A stretch of DNA of 64,000 nt from Arcicella aquatica (GCF_034928825.1 NZ_JAYFUL010000027.1:10539-74538); one strand, 5' to 3'; positions 19,257 to 27,255 are shown, counted from the first letter of the stretch. A program made the numbers and translations. Notes: a model not told the origin generated them from the sequence alone.

Positions 19257-19961
19257 ATGTATACATTAAAATCTATGGGACAACAGGTAATTTATCAAAT
19301 TATCAATCCCTTTATTAAATTATTAATTGTGCTAAAAATAACGCCAAACGTCATTACAACGATTGGTCTAATCCTAAATGTGTTAGCCGCAGGTATTTTT
19401 ATCTATGCTGCCGAGGCTACATTTAGGGGAGACTTTAGTTATATAGGCTGGGGCGGAGCAATGATTTTGTTTGCTGGGGTGTTTGATATGATTGATGGAA
19501 GGCTGGCACGTGTAGGCAATATGTCGAGCAAGTTTGGGGCTTTCTACGATTCTGTATTAGACAGATATAGCGAAATGTTCATGTTTTTGGGCATCTGTTA
19601 TTACCTGATTTCTCATCATTATTTATTCAGTTCGTTCTTTGCTTTTTTAGCATTGATTGGCTCGTCGATGGTAAGCTATACACGTTCAAGAGCCGAAGGG
19701 CTAGGAGTGAAGTGTGATATTGGCTGGATGCAACGCCCTGAAAGAATTGTTATTATTGGTGGCTCTGCTTTGCTTTGTGGTATTTTAGCACCTATCATAG
19801 GAAATGATTTTAAAATTCAAGGCTTAGAACCTAATATTCCTTGGTTTGAAACCATCTCTATTTTTACAATTCCGATGTCAATTGTGGCAGTATTGTCAAA
19901 TTATACAGCCTTACAAAGAATTGAACATACCAAAAAGTCTTTGGCTGAAAATGAAAAATAA
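19257..19961 (+). CDS. CDP-alcohol phosphatidyltransferase, probable phosphatidylinositol-phosphate synthase
   Basis: 234 aa with about six membrane helices. The full catalytic signature D-x2-D-G-x2-A-R-x8-G-x3-D-x3-D is present: D77, D80, G81, A84, R85, G94, D98, D102. The family joins CDP-diacylglycerol to an alcohol acceptor at the inner membrane. With an inositol-3-phosphate synthase and a PgpA-like phosphatase in the same cluster, inositol phosphate is the most likely acceptor, giving phosphatidylinositol phosphate. Phosphatidylglycerol-phosphate or other head groups remain possible from the motif alone. The 3' end overlaps the next start codon by 11 nt, a sign of translational coupling. 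Confidence 0.92.
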   Translation: MYTLKSMGQQVIYQIINPFIKLLIVLKITPNVITTIGLILNVLAAGIFIYAAEATFRGDFSYIGWGGAMILFAGVFDMIDGRLARVGNMSSKFGAFYDSVLDRYSEMFMFLGICYYLISHHYLFSSFFAFLALIGSSMVSYTRSRAEGLGVKCDIGWMQRPERIVIIGGSALLCGILAPIIGNDFKIQGLEPNIPWFETISIFTIPMSIVAVLSNYTALQRIEHTKKSLAENEK

Positions 19962-20487
19962 ACAATTACAAAGGCTTTTAATAGCTAGTATAATCCTTAC
20001 TTTAATAACAAGTTTTTCACCCATTAATTATCCTAAAGTACCAGATTCGCCTGTTAGGTTATTCTACATCCAACGAAGTGCTAATATAAACACCATTGTT
20101 TATGATGCCAATTTATTGCCAAATGGAGATTTTGATAAAGAAAATCCCATCAGCGTATATTGGATACGTTATCAGGAACAAGGACAAAAAAAAGAGCTTA
20201 CTTGGATACAGAATTTGCTGGCTTATGGAATAAGTGCTAAAGAAACTACCCGAGAAAATGATTTTGACGCTTGGGTAGTTTCTTATAAAAAAAGAAAACT
20301 GAAAGTAGGATTCGACAAGAATAGAAAGCCTTGTGCACAATTAGAAATTAACCACAAACAAGCTAGGTTAGATCATGTTTTTGTGAAAACAGAAGGGAGT
20401 AATCTTCGACCAAAAGTACTTTACGTTGAAGTTTTTGGAAAAGACATGACTACTGGAGAAGATATTTATGAAAAAATTAAGCCTTGA
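19951..20487 (+). CDS. DUF4833-like protein of the inositol-lipid cluster
   Basis: 178 aa from the ATG at 19951. A longer frame upstream runs inside the previous gene and is not credible. Residues about 8-22 are hydrophobic (LLIASIILTLITSF), a signal peptide or anchor, so the rest is probably periplasmic. The conserved stretch RLFYIQRSANINTIVYDAN (about 38-56) and later GYWIRYQEQGQ-like and KAQLEINHK-like segments resemble the DUF4833 family as I recall it. No catalytic motif is known to me. It overlaps the CDP-alcohol transferase by 11 nt and the PAP2 enzyme by 20 nt, which strongly ties it to inositol-lipid synthesis as a helper or modifying protein. Confidence 0.8.
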   Translation: MKNKQLQRLLIASIILTLITSFSPINYPKVPDSPVRLFYIQRSANINTIVYDANLLPNGDFDKENPISVYWIRYQEQGQKKELTWIQNLLAYGISAKETTRENDFDAWVVSYKKRKLKVGFDKNRKPCAQLEINHKQARLDHVFVKTEGSNLRPKVLYVEVFGKDMTTGEDIYEKIKP

Positions 20488-21412
20488 TTTTTGGGCACTT
20501 GACGAGAGTAAAAGTTTTTTAAGGTTTACTCAGAATAATATTATACTCACGTTATTAATTAGTGTTGGTTATTTTATCTGGTTTGGTCAAGTAATCGCCT
20601 ATCGTCCAGAACATTCCGTTCTTTACTTTTTACTACTTTTTTTATTCTATTGCAATAGTATTACCCGTAGCTTTATGAAAGCTATGTTTCCCTTTGTAAT
20701 ATTTTGGGTAGTGTATGATTCCCTCAGGATTATTCCCAATTATACGATTAATCCTATTCATATTCAACAGCCCTATCTTCTTGAAAAGTTTTTGTTTGGG
20801 GTAAATGATAATGGTGTTAGAATAACACTCAACGAGTATTTTACTAAATACCATACTACTTTCTTAGATTTACTATCTGGACTATTTTATATCAACTGGG
20901 TACCTGTTCCGTTGTTGTTTGGTATTTATGTCTTCTTGAAAGACAAAACCATCATGTATAGTTTTGCCTATTGTTTTCTGTTTGTTAACCTGATTGGCTT
21001 TTGTGTTTATTATATTTATCCAGCCGCTCCGCCTTGGTATGTTGCTGAATATGGCTTTACCGAACACTTCAATATTATGGGTAACGTAGGTAACTTAAAG
21101 TACTTTGATGCGTTAGTAGGTAGTCCTATTTTTAAAGGCATTTATGAAAAAAATGCCAATGTTTTTGCCGCGATGCCCTCATTACATTCAGCTTATCCTT
21201 TGATAGTATTATATTTTGCGATTCAGAAAAAGATGGGCAAATTCATTATTTTCTTCGTAGTGTTTTGTTTAGGTATTTGGGGCTCGGCAGTCTATTCAAA
21301 TCACCATTACGTCATAGATGTATTGGCGGGTATTAGCTGTGCTGTTTTAGGAATAACGCTATTTAATGTTTTCGTGCGTAAACCCATGATAAAATACATT
21401 TTACCCTTATAA
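20468..21412 (+). CDS. PAP2/AUR1-like enzyme, probable inositol phosphorylceramide synthase
   Basis: 314 aa with about eight membrane helices. The phosphatase/transferase motifs are AAMPSLHSAYP (H240) and SNHHYVIDVLAG (H280, D284), the same layout as yeast AUR1-type enzymes, where phosphoinositol is moved from phosphatidylinositol to ceramide. A PAP2 phosphatase acting on another lipid phosphate is the alternative. Its position as last gene after inositol-phosphate synthase, phosphatase and phosphatidyltransferase favours the sphingolipid role, as reported for Bacteroides inositol-lipid clusters. The start overlaps DUF4833 by 20 nt. A weak hairpin (GGCTAT-TAA-ATAGCC, 21431-21445) follows the stop. 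Confidence 0.88.
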   Translation: MKKLSLDFWALDESKSFLRFTQNNIILTLLISVGYFIWFGQVIAYRPEHSVLYFLLLFLFYCNSITRSFMKAMFPFVIFWVVYDSLRIIPNYTINPIHIQQPYLLEKFLFGVNDNGVRITLNEYFTKYHTTFLDLLSGLFYINWVPVPLLFGIYVFLKDKTIMYSFAYCFLFVNLIGFCVYYIYPAAPPWYVAEYGFTEHFNIMGNVGNLKYFDALVGSPIFKGIYEKNANVFAAMPSLHSAYPLIVLYFAIQKKMGKFIIFFVVFCLGIWGSAVYSNHHYVIDVLAGISCAVLGITLFNVFVRKPMIKYILPL

Positions 21413-21581
21413 AAACTACCTTAGAACCTCGGCTATTAAATAGCCATTGTTAAGTGATATAAATACTAAATTTTAAATATGAAATATTGTACTATTCTAA
21501 TAAAATGTACGGTATATGAACAAAATATATAATAATTCCGTTATGTTTGTATTGTAAAAGTAAAATATAATCAATACAAAT

Positions 21582-21836
21582 ATGGAAACTTTAGGTTATC
21601 TAGCTGGTATCTTAACTACCATCGCTTTTGTGCCACAAGTAATACAGATTTATAAAACAAAATCTGCCAAAGATATATCCTTAGCGATGTTTCTTTTGTT
21701 TACTTTAGGCGTAACATTCTGGCTAGTATATGGAATAAGTGCAAATGCTGTTCCTGTAATTGCTGCCAACGCTATCACGTTGATGCTATCATTAGTGATT
21801 CTGTTTTTTAAATATAAATACAGAAAATCAGTCTAA
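21582..21836 (+). CDS. SemiSWEET (MtN3/PQ-loop) small transporter
   Basis: 84 aa with three transmembrane helices, the half-size SWEET unit that works as a dimer. The PQ motif is in the first helix (TTIAFVPQVIQIYKTKSAKD, P20-Q21), followed by the SLAMFLLFTLGVTFWLVYG helix and an Asn-containing third helix (VPVIAANAITLMLS). SemiSWEETs carry sugars down their gradient across the inner membrane. It lies 169 nt after the inositol-lipid cluster on the same strand; a -7-like TATGTTTG at 21542-21549 suggests a separate promoter, though no -33 element was found. Transport of inositol or glucose linked to the cluster is only a guess. Confidence 0.9.
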   Translation: METLGYLAGILTTIAFVPQVIQIYKTKSAKDISLAMFLLFTLGVTFWLVYGISANAVPVIAANAITLMLSLVILFFKYKYRKSV

Positions 21837-21879
21837 AAATCTTTAAATGTCCTTCTGCGAAGGTCGTTTAAAGATTTTT
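21835..21879. terminator. Bidirectional terminator between convergent genes
   Basis: A perfect 13-bp outer stem (AAAAATCTTTAAA, 21835-21847, with TTTAAAGATTTTT, 21867-21879) encloses an inner CCTTC-TGC-GAAGG stem. A-run and T-run flank the stem, so it can work for the SemiSWEET gene and for the FMN reductase gene coming from the right. Confidence 0.9.
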
Positions 21880-21883
21880 ATCA

Positions 21884-22432
21884 TTACTCCTCATTTGCCT
21901 CATCAATTGTTACAATTAATTGCTGTCCCAATCTTGTTATAGCCGATAAAGTATCTTTATCAATTATCTCTCCGTCTTGGTTAATCTTTGACCTAATATA
22001 TTGCACTAGCAATTGCAGTTGGTCTATATTTTTGGCTTCAATGACTTTAAGTACTTCCAAAAGTGCCTGATGACCAGACGTCCCTTCAGTGGAGGCAGTA
22101 ATTAAAAGCGTTGGTTTTCCTGAAAATTCCCCCGAACCTACTGTCCAGTCAATCGCATTTTTTAAAGTGCCAGGAATACCATGAGCATATTCAGGGGTAC
22201 AAATAATTACACCATCTGCTTGGCTGATTAGCTCTCTGAAAATGGTAACTTGATTATCAATGTGTGCATCCTTAATATCAGGATTGAAATGAGGAATTTT
22301 TTCGATGCCATCAAATATACTTAGCTCAATTTGGTCTGTAAATATCGTAGCAATAGCATGGAGTAATTTATGATTAGAAGAATTAACACGGGTACTGCCA
22401 GAAATGCCTAAAATTCTTTTTCTAATTTTCAT
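21884..22432 (-). CDS. NADPH-dependent FMN reductase family flavoprotein
   Basis: 182 aa, flavodoxin-like fold. The FMN phosphate loop is ILGISGSTRVNSSNHKLL (about residues 8-25), and the second family motif is CTPEYAHGIPGTLKNAIDW (about 78-96). These soluble enzymes reduce quinones, azo compounds, chromate or nitro compounds with NAD(P)H and FMN; the physiological substrate cannot be read from sequence. It runs convergent to the SemiSWEET gene, sharing the terminator. Upstream (to the right) it is followed by a MITE-like element inserted between it and the next minus-strand gene, so the two are unlikely to be one operon now. Confidence 0.92.
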   Translation of the reverse strand: MKIRKRILGISGSTRVNSSNHKLLHAIATIFTDQIELSIFDGIEKIPHFNPDIKDAHIDNQVTIFRELISQADGVIICTPEYAHGIPGTLKNAIDWTVGSGEFSGKPTLLITASTEGTSGHQALLEVLKVIEAKNIDQLQLLVQYIRSKINQDGEIIDKDTLSAITRLGQQLIVTIDEANEE

Positions 22433-22455
22433 TGATTGAATATGTGCTTAGATAA

Positions 22456-22615
22456 GAAGCTGTTTAAACTTTCCCTTTCGGGTTAAACTAAGTCTTTTAG
22501 AATAGCTTGTTCCAAAATTTACTCAACATAGCGATGCTATGCTTCGCAAATTTTGAAAAAAACAATTCAAAAATACAATACTTTCACCTGAGAAACGGAA
22601 AGTTTAAACAGCTTC
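22456..22615. mobile_element. MITE-like element, long copy (160 bp)
   Basis: Ends are inverted repeats starting GAAGCTGTTTAAACTTTCC at the left, with the reverse complement at the right. It is flanked by TAA on both sides (22453-22455 and 22616-22618), a probable 3-bp target duplication. The first about 50 bp and last about 34 bp match a second, opposite-orientation copy at 45014-45098. The extra middle segment contains nested hairpins (CATAGC-GAT-GCTATG at 22527-22541 inside CAAAATTT/AAATTTTG). It has no coding capacity. Confidence 0.85.
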
Positions 22616-22652
22616 TAAGTTATCATTTGATTGATAACAATTTTTAAGACAT

Positions 22653-23129
22653 TTAATCCCGCAATTTCAAATTTTTTAATGCTTTATTTACTGTCTCGGC
22701 TATACGTTCTACCTTCGTCTCTTCTTTTTTAGCAGCATAAATCCAATCGATATAGCCTTGTTGTTCGCTTTCAGAAAATGAAAGAAAGTTCTTTAGTGCT
22801 TCGGGCTCATCTTCTAAACAGAGTAATAAATCTTTAGGAACATCAATAGGGTCATTATCAGCAAAGAGCGTAACATGAATCCAGTCGCCTTCTTGTTTAC
22901 CTATTTTTTTCCTGATTTCAGCCCTTACTGGCAAAAAAAGTTTCCCATCTTTCATGGGCATCAAATTGTAGCTTTTGATTTCAAAATTATCAATAGTACC
23001 TTTTACTTTGACCCAACCGAACCATGCTTTTTTATCAGGTGGAATTTCTGCAATCACAGTATATGTCCACCCACCTTTCCCGGGGAACTTTTCCAGTAAA
23101 TATTTTTTATCAACTAATGGCTTTTCCAA
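22653..23129 (-). CDS. DUF1905/YdeI (OmpD-associated) family protein
   Basis: 158 aa. The N-terminal half is a DUF1905 beta-barrel (GGWTYTVIAEIPPDKKAWFG, then KVKGTIDNFEIKSYNLMPMK and LPVRAEIRKKIGKQEGDWIH). The C-terminal half is the YdeI/bacteriocin-protection helical domain (DLLLCLEDEPEALKNFLSFS, then GYIDWIYAAKKEETKVERI). Both domains are usual together in Bacteroidota. The molecular function is unknown; related proteins have been tied to resistance to antimicrobial peptides or bacteriocins, which does not prove the role here. It stands alone on the minus strand. Confidence 0.88.
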   Translation of the reverse strand: MEKPLVDKKYLLEKFPGKGGWTYTVIAEIPPDKKAWFGWVKVKGTIDNFEIKSYNLMPMKDGKLFLPVRAEIRKKIGKQEGDWIHVTLFADNDPIDVPKDLLLCLEDEPEALKNFLSFSESEQQGYIDWIYAAKKEETKVERIAETVNKALKNLKLRD

Positions 23130-23329
23130 GGTTTGATGATTTGGTTTTAATAAATGATACTCGAAAGTTTTAGAAAATTAATTAAAATAACGGACTTAAA
23201 ACTCATCCTAAAATAAAAAAAAGAAGGCTTTAAAGTTTTGAATTAATTTAGAAAATAGCTAGGTTGCTTTTGTGATATTAGTAAAATTATTTAAATAATT
23301 CTATAAACATTTGAATCATTAATTAAACC

Positions 23330-24592
23330 ATGAAAAAAGTATTTGTTCTATCACTCTTAGTCTTTTTTAACTTTAGCTCATTTGCTAATTTAGAATACAT
23401 AGACCTTCAGAAAATTAGTAATGAAAGTAAATGTATAAATGCTTTTAACAGCCTTAAAGTTGGTTTGCCATATTATGAACAATGGAGTACTGAATGGAAA
23501 CATGACAAGCCTAAAAAAGAAGTTATTAATACGCTTCAAGAACATTATAAAACCTTCTCTGCGATAAGTACAAAGAATGAGGATTTATACCTTTTATTGG
23601 GTGAAATTGCTCATTTCCTTTATAATCTCGAGGATTCTGCTAGTCATCGATTAGCAGTTGTAAATTATAATCTAGCCATTGAACAGCATCCAAAGAGTTT
23701 TCGTGGCTATTGGTTTTTAGGATATCATTTTGCTCAATCTGCTAATATAAATTTAGCAATTGATAATTTATTAAAAGCCAAAGAATTACTGCCAGATGAA
23801 CACCAACCTGTTGATTTTTGGGAAGAGTTTGGTGTGTCGATGGTATTTGCTAATATGCCATCACATGCAATTTTTGCAATGGATAGAGTAAAAGCTATTA
23901 GAGGAGAAATAGGATATTTTGAAACCTTATTGGGAGAGAGTGTAAGGAAAAAGATAATAGCGATGGATAATGATAAAATATATTTAAATAAGGAAATTTG
24001 GGAAGCTAGTGGTGATTCGGTAATGTCTTTTACTTCTAGACCGATGGGAGTTAAAATATTGGTTGATTCCAAATGGGGTTTAACTGTAACAGATTACAAG
24101 AATCATGGATGTGCATTTATAATGTCTCCACCCGAAATACTTAATAAAAAAGGTAAGAAAATTGGTTACAGTATTGCAATTATCATGAAAGTAGTCAAAG
24201 AAAATGATAAGCTTGAAGATTTTGTCAAGAACATGCTTGGAAAGGATAAACAGTCGAAGGTAAGCAAAATATCATTCTCGGATAAATATGATAATTTAAT
24301 AGCTTATGAGGACCAGAATCCTAAGGTATATAAAAACTTAGGAGGAGCGCATATTTATGGTATAGGGATAGAAAGAAATGCTCCTGAATACCCAGGACTC
24401 TTGTTAGAAAGACCTAGTATGATACCCAATGGAAAAGAAGGGACGATAACTTATTACTCCTCAGCAAAAAGTAAGGATAGATTTAAAGGAAAAATATTTT
24501 ATTTTTTTATGCTTGATACTTGCGAAGATATACATGAAGAGTCTTTAGCTATCTTTAAAAATTTGTTTGAAAAACTGACTGTTATTGAGTAG
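23330..24592 (+). CDS. Secreted TPR-like protein of unknown function
   Basis: 420 aa with a signal peptide (MKKVFVLSLLVFFNFSSFAN). Residues about 80-190 look like TPR helices (NYNLAIEQHPKSFRGYWFLG, then NLAIDNLLKAKELLPDEHQP). The second half is mixed alpha/beta with no motif that I recognise. It may be periplasmic and bind a partner through the TPR part. The next gene, 73 nt downstream, encodes another small exported protein, so the two may be co-transcribed. Confidence 0.7.
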   Translation: MKKVFVLSLLVFFNFSSFANLEYIDLQKISNESKCINAFNSLKVGLPYYEQWSTEWKHDKPKKEVINTLQEHYKTFSAISTKNEDLYLLLGEIAHFLYNLEDSASHRLAVVNYNLAIEQHPKSFRGYWFLGYHFAQSANINLAIDNLLKAKELLPDEHQPVDFWEEFGVSMVFANMPSHAIFAMDRVKAIRGEIGYFETLLGESVRKKIIAMDNDKIYLNKEIWEASGDSVMSFTSRPMGVKILVDSKWGLTVTDYKNHGCAFIMSPPEILNKKGKKIGYSIAIIMKVVKENDKLEDFVKNMLGKDKQSKVSKISFSDKYDNLIAYEDQNPKVYKNLGGAHIYGIGIERNAPEYPGLLLERPSMIPNGKEGTITYYSSAKSKDRFKGKIFYFFMLDTCEDIHEESLAIFKNLFEKLTVIE

Positions 24593-24665
24593 TATGAGAA
24601 CTAGAATTTTACATAAATGATACTATTGATATTTTAAATCTTTTAATAAAAAACAACCTTAATTA

Positions 24666-25100
24666 ATGAGAGCTAAATTATTCCTGACTACGATTTTACT
24701 ATGTAGTTTTTTTGTTTCAAATGCTCAGACTAAGTATTTGAAAAATACAGATGAAGTGCGAAATCTAACCAAAAAGGCTACTGGATATTTTCAAGATAAT
24801 AAAATACCAGCTTTTTTTGATGAAATAAAGAATTACTGGCCGGCACCTGAAAATGAATTAATTGCATTAGAAGAAAAAACGATAAAGTATATAAATATCT
24901 TAGAAGATAGATTTGGAAAATCTGGAGAAATAGTAAAGGTAAATGAAGAAACAATTAAAGATTTTGCATTGAGAGAAACCTATATCTTAAAATTTGAACA
25001 TTCAGCGATACGATTAAAGTTTACCTATTTCAGAAACGTTAATGGATGGATTCTAAATGCTTTTAAATGGGATGATAGTTTTGAGCAAGAATTTAAATAG
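24666..25100 (+). CDS. Small exported protein of unknown function
   Basis: 144 aa with a signal peptide ending near residue 20 (LFLTTILLCSFFVSNAQ). The mature part is helix then strand: NLTKKATGYFQDNKIPAFFD followed by a C-terminal ILNAFKWDDSFEQEFK. The general pattern (a helix-rich start, then alternating strands ending in a W-containing motif) resembles small NTF2/DUF4019-type or DUF3887-like folds in outline only. I cannot assign it to a family. It lies after the TPR-like gene on the same strand. Confidence 0.6.
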   Translation: MRAKLFLTTILLCSFFVSNAQTKYLKNTDEVRNLTKKATGYFQDNKIPAFFDEIKNYWPAPENELIALEEKTIKYINILEDRFGKSGEIVKVNEETIKDFALRETYILKFEHSAIRLKFTYFRNVNGWILNAFKWDDSFEQEFK

Positions 25101-25185
25101 TTAAAAGCCTTGCTAGATTTTAACTGAGATTAAAATATTTCTCTATCCATTACAATGTAATCTCTTTCACTCTAGTGTCACAAAA

Positions 25186-25542
25186 ATGAATGATTCAATC
25201 AAAACCGTTGATGCATATTATCTTCAACAGGCTGAACCTATAAAATCGTGTTTTCTTGCATTACAAAAGATTATTTGTTCTCAAGACCCTGAGATAACTA
25301 ACGTAATGAAATACGGTATGCCTTTTTTCTGCTATAAAGGGAAAATGTTTTGCTATCTCTGGATTCATAAAAAATACAAACAGCCCTATATTGGTTTTGT
25401 AGAAGGTAAAAGCATAGAACATCCTGCCCTTATGATTGAAAAACGGTCTAGAATGAAAATCATGTTGTTAGACCCAAATGAAGATTTACCCTTAGATACT
25501 ATTGAAATGCTTTTAAAACAGCTATTAGCTTTGTATAGATAA
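25186..25542 (+). CDS. DUF1801 (YdhG-like) family protein
   Basis: 118 aa. Typical DUF1801 sequence: YYLQQAEPIKSCFLALQKII, NVMKYGMPFFCYKGKMFCYL, then KQPYIGFVEGKSIEHPALM and a C-terminal LLKQLLALYR helix. The family adopts a small alpha/beta fold and is common in Bacteroidota; its biochemical role is not established. It is a single gene, ended by a strong terminator shared with the convergent AhpD-like gene. Confidence 0.88.
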   Translation: MNDSIKTVDAYYLQQAEPIKSCFLALQKIICSQDPEITNVMKYGMPFFCYKGKMFCYLWIHKKYKQPYIGFVEGKSIEHPALMIEKRSRMKIMLLDPNEDLPLDTIEMLLKQLLALYR

Positions 25543-25546
25543 ATAC

Positions 25547-25583
25547 AAAAATTCCCAAGACTTATTAAGTCTTGGGAATTTTT
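25547..25583. terminator. Perfect 17-bp bidirectional terminator
   Basis: AAAAATTCCCAAGACTT, a 3-nt ATT loop, then the exact reverse complement ending in TTTTT. It lies between the convergent DUF1801 and AhpD-like genes and should work in both directions. Confidence 0.93.
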
Positions 25584-25607
25584 GCTTTACCTAATTTTCT
25601 CTTAATC

Positions 25608-26045
25608 CTAAGCAGGTTGCAGTCTGGTAGTTACAGCAACTCTATTCCAAGCATTAATGCCTATAATTGCCACAATGATGTTCGATAGATAATGCTCATC
25701 AAACAATTCTCTTGCTTTTTGATAAGTAGCATCCGAAACGCCTGACTGACTAATCAACGTTATTTCTTCTGTAAGGGCAAGGATTGCTTTTTCTTCTTCA
25801 GTAAATAACGTAGTTTCTTTCCATGCGTTCAGCAAATAAATACGCTGTTCGGTTTCTCCATATTTTCGGGCATCTTTGGTATGCATATTAATACAGAAAG
25901 CACAGCCATTGATTTGCGAAGCCCTGATTTTAATCAACTCTTTGTGTGTATTCGTTAATGTTGTCCCTTGCAGGTACTTGTCTATCCCTAATAATGCTTT
26001 ATAAGCCTCAGGCTCAGTTTGTAAAATGTTGATTCTATTGTCCAT
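25608..26045 (-). CDS. AhpD-like carboxymuconolactone decarboxylase family protein
   Basis: 145 aa, all-helical. The redox motif C48-x2-C51-x3-H55 is seen in INGCAFCINMHTKDARKYG, with downstream helices LLNAWKETTLFTEEEKAILAL and a conserved NIIVAIIGINAWNRVAV near the end. Such proteins work in alkylhydroperoxide defence or as small thiol enzymes. On the minus strand, the Crp-like regulator gene lies just upstream (77 nt), and this pair is common in Bacteroidota, so the regulator may control it. Confidence 0.92.
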   Translation of the reverse strand: MDNRINILQTEPEAYKALLGIDKYLQGTTLTNTHKELIKIRASQINGCAFCINMHTKDARKYGETEQRIYLLNAWKETTLFTEEEKAILALTEEITLISQSGVSDATYQKARELFDEHYLSNIIVAIIGINAWNRVAVTTRLQPA

Positions 26046-26122
26046 TTTTATGTTGTTTTAAATATGGAACAAAGCTATTCAAGCCCAAACCGAAAAAAGA
26101 TAAACTGGTTTAAGAAAAACAT

Positions 26123-26695
26123 TTACAACCTGTTTTTTCGTATTTCACTCAGGTATTCAGGCGTAAAGCCAAGGTAAGATGCGAGCATATATTGCGGAAT
26201 ACGTTGAATAAATTCAGGGAAAAGGGTACTGAAATGATGAAAGCTTTCTACTTTAGAAAAATTATATAGATACTTAAATCTAATCTGTGATGCCGAATAA
26301 GCTTTTTCAATAATCAACCTAAAATACCTTTCTAATTGAGGAAGCTCTTGAAAAAGTTGTTCCCGCAAATGATGTTCAACAACATAAAGGACTGAATTTT
26401 CGACTGGCTGAATATAAAATTGTGAAGGACTTTGGGTATTGAAACTCGTGAAGTCGCTCATCCACCAATTTTCAATCGCAAACTGAGTAATCTGCTCAAC
26501 GCCCTTGTCGTCTACAAAAAACAAGCGCATACACCCTTTTTCAACAAAATAGAGTGACTTGCAAATTTGTCCTTCTTTCAATAAATTCACTTTCTTTCTA
26601 ACAGACAAAGGTTTAATGTATTTCAGCAGTATTTGAATTTCTTCTTCGTTGAGCGAAACGTATTTTAAAATATGTTTTACAAGGTTTGGATACAT
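26123..26695 (-). CDS. Crp/Fnr-family transcriptional regulator
   Basis: 190 aa. The N-terminal cyclic-nucleotide-binding fold is present (VNLLKEGQICKSLYFVEKGC, VEQITQFAIENWWMSD), but the family's strict cAMP-binding Arg/Ser set is not obvious, as in most Bacteroidota members. The C-terminal helix-turn-helix ends QYMLASYLGFTPEYLSEIRK. It probably senses an unknown ligand or a redox cue. It reads toward the AhpD-like gene and starts 5 nt after the end of the DUF922-like gene, forming a three-gene minus-strand group. Confidence 0.92.
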   Translation of the reverse strand: MYPNLVKHILKYVSLNEEEIQILLKYIKPLSVRKKVNLLKEGQICKSLYFVEKGCMRLFFVDDKGVEQITQFAIENWWMSDFTSFNTQSPSQFYIQPVENSVLYVVEHHLREQLFQELPQLERYFRLIIEKAYSASQIRFKYLYNFSKVESFHHFSTLFPEFIQRIPQYMLASYLGFTPEYLSEIRKNRL

Positions 26696-26700
26696 GGTAA

Positions 26701-27255
26701 TTACTCTGCTGAAAATTCTTTAAGGCTTTCTATTTCTTTGAAAATCTTTATTTCCCAATTTCTTTGCTTATCAGGAATGGTGCCATAGCTAGTATCCAGT
26801 CCGTATTCTACTTTTCTCTTGGCTAGGTCGTTCATAATTTGGGCATTGATGTCATCAATTTTTATTTTCCCTAATACCAAAGCCTTTCTATTATCGTAAA
26901 CAAACTTACGGAATTGCCTGATATAGATTTCACTTAAATCAAACAATGTTTGTTGGTATCGCACAGAGATTTCACTGTTATGAGTAGTATCTATCCAAGA
27001 GGCATTCTTGATGAAACAGTTGGTAATTTGCCTTTTATAATCTCTGGACAAGCTCAGAAAAGTACTAATTTTATAATCATAGCTAAATTGAGCTGAAGAA
27101 AAGGAATTAGTACTGTTGGCTACTTTTATTTGAAAATCATCGATTGTCAATCGCCTTTTTTGTGACCAGCAGACAAGATTAGGGTCATTATTAGATTGTT
27201 GTGCAAAAGAACAGAAAGTATACAGAATGGTAAAGAATAACAGATAATATTTCAT
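26701..27255 (-). CDS. Exported DUF922-like protein lacking the metal motif
   Basis: 184 aa with a signal peptide (YYLLFFTILYTFCSFAQ). The sequence NLVCWSQKRRLTIDDFQIKV resembles the start of DUF922-type proteins, and RYQQTLFDLSEIYIRQFRKF sits where those have HEQxHFDIxExYxR. Here the two zinc-ligand histidines of the H-E-x-x-H-type motif are replaced (RYQQTLF). If it is a member, it has probably lost peptidase-like activity. The family link is by memory and moderate. It is the first gene of the minus-strand group with the Crp-like and AhpD-like genes. Confidence 0.65.
   Translation of the reverse strand: MKYYLLFFTILYTFCSFAQQSNNDPNLVCWSQKRRLTIDDFQIKVANSTNSFSSAQFSYDYKISTFLSLSRDYKRQITNCFIKNASWIDTTHNSEISVRYQQTLFDLSEIYIRQFRKFVYDNRKALVLGKIKIDDINAQIMNDLAKRKVEYGLDTSYGTIPDKQRNWEIKIFKEIESLKEFSAE

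Noticed and set aside
19846..19950. Earlier ATG for the DUF4833 gene
   Set aside because: The extra 35 residues lie inside the preceding gene in another frame and do not look like protein; the ATG at 19951 gives a normal signal segment.
21582..21836. SemiSWEET as a member of the inositol-lipid operon
   Set aside because: A 169-nt gap with a weak hairpin and a separate -7-like box argue for an independent unit, so it was not counted as part of the cluster.
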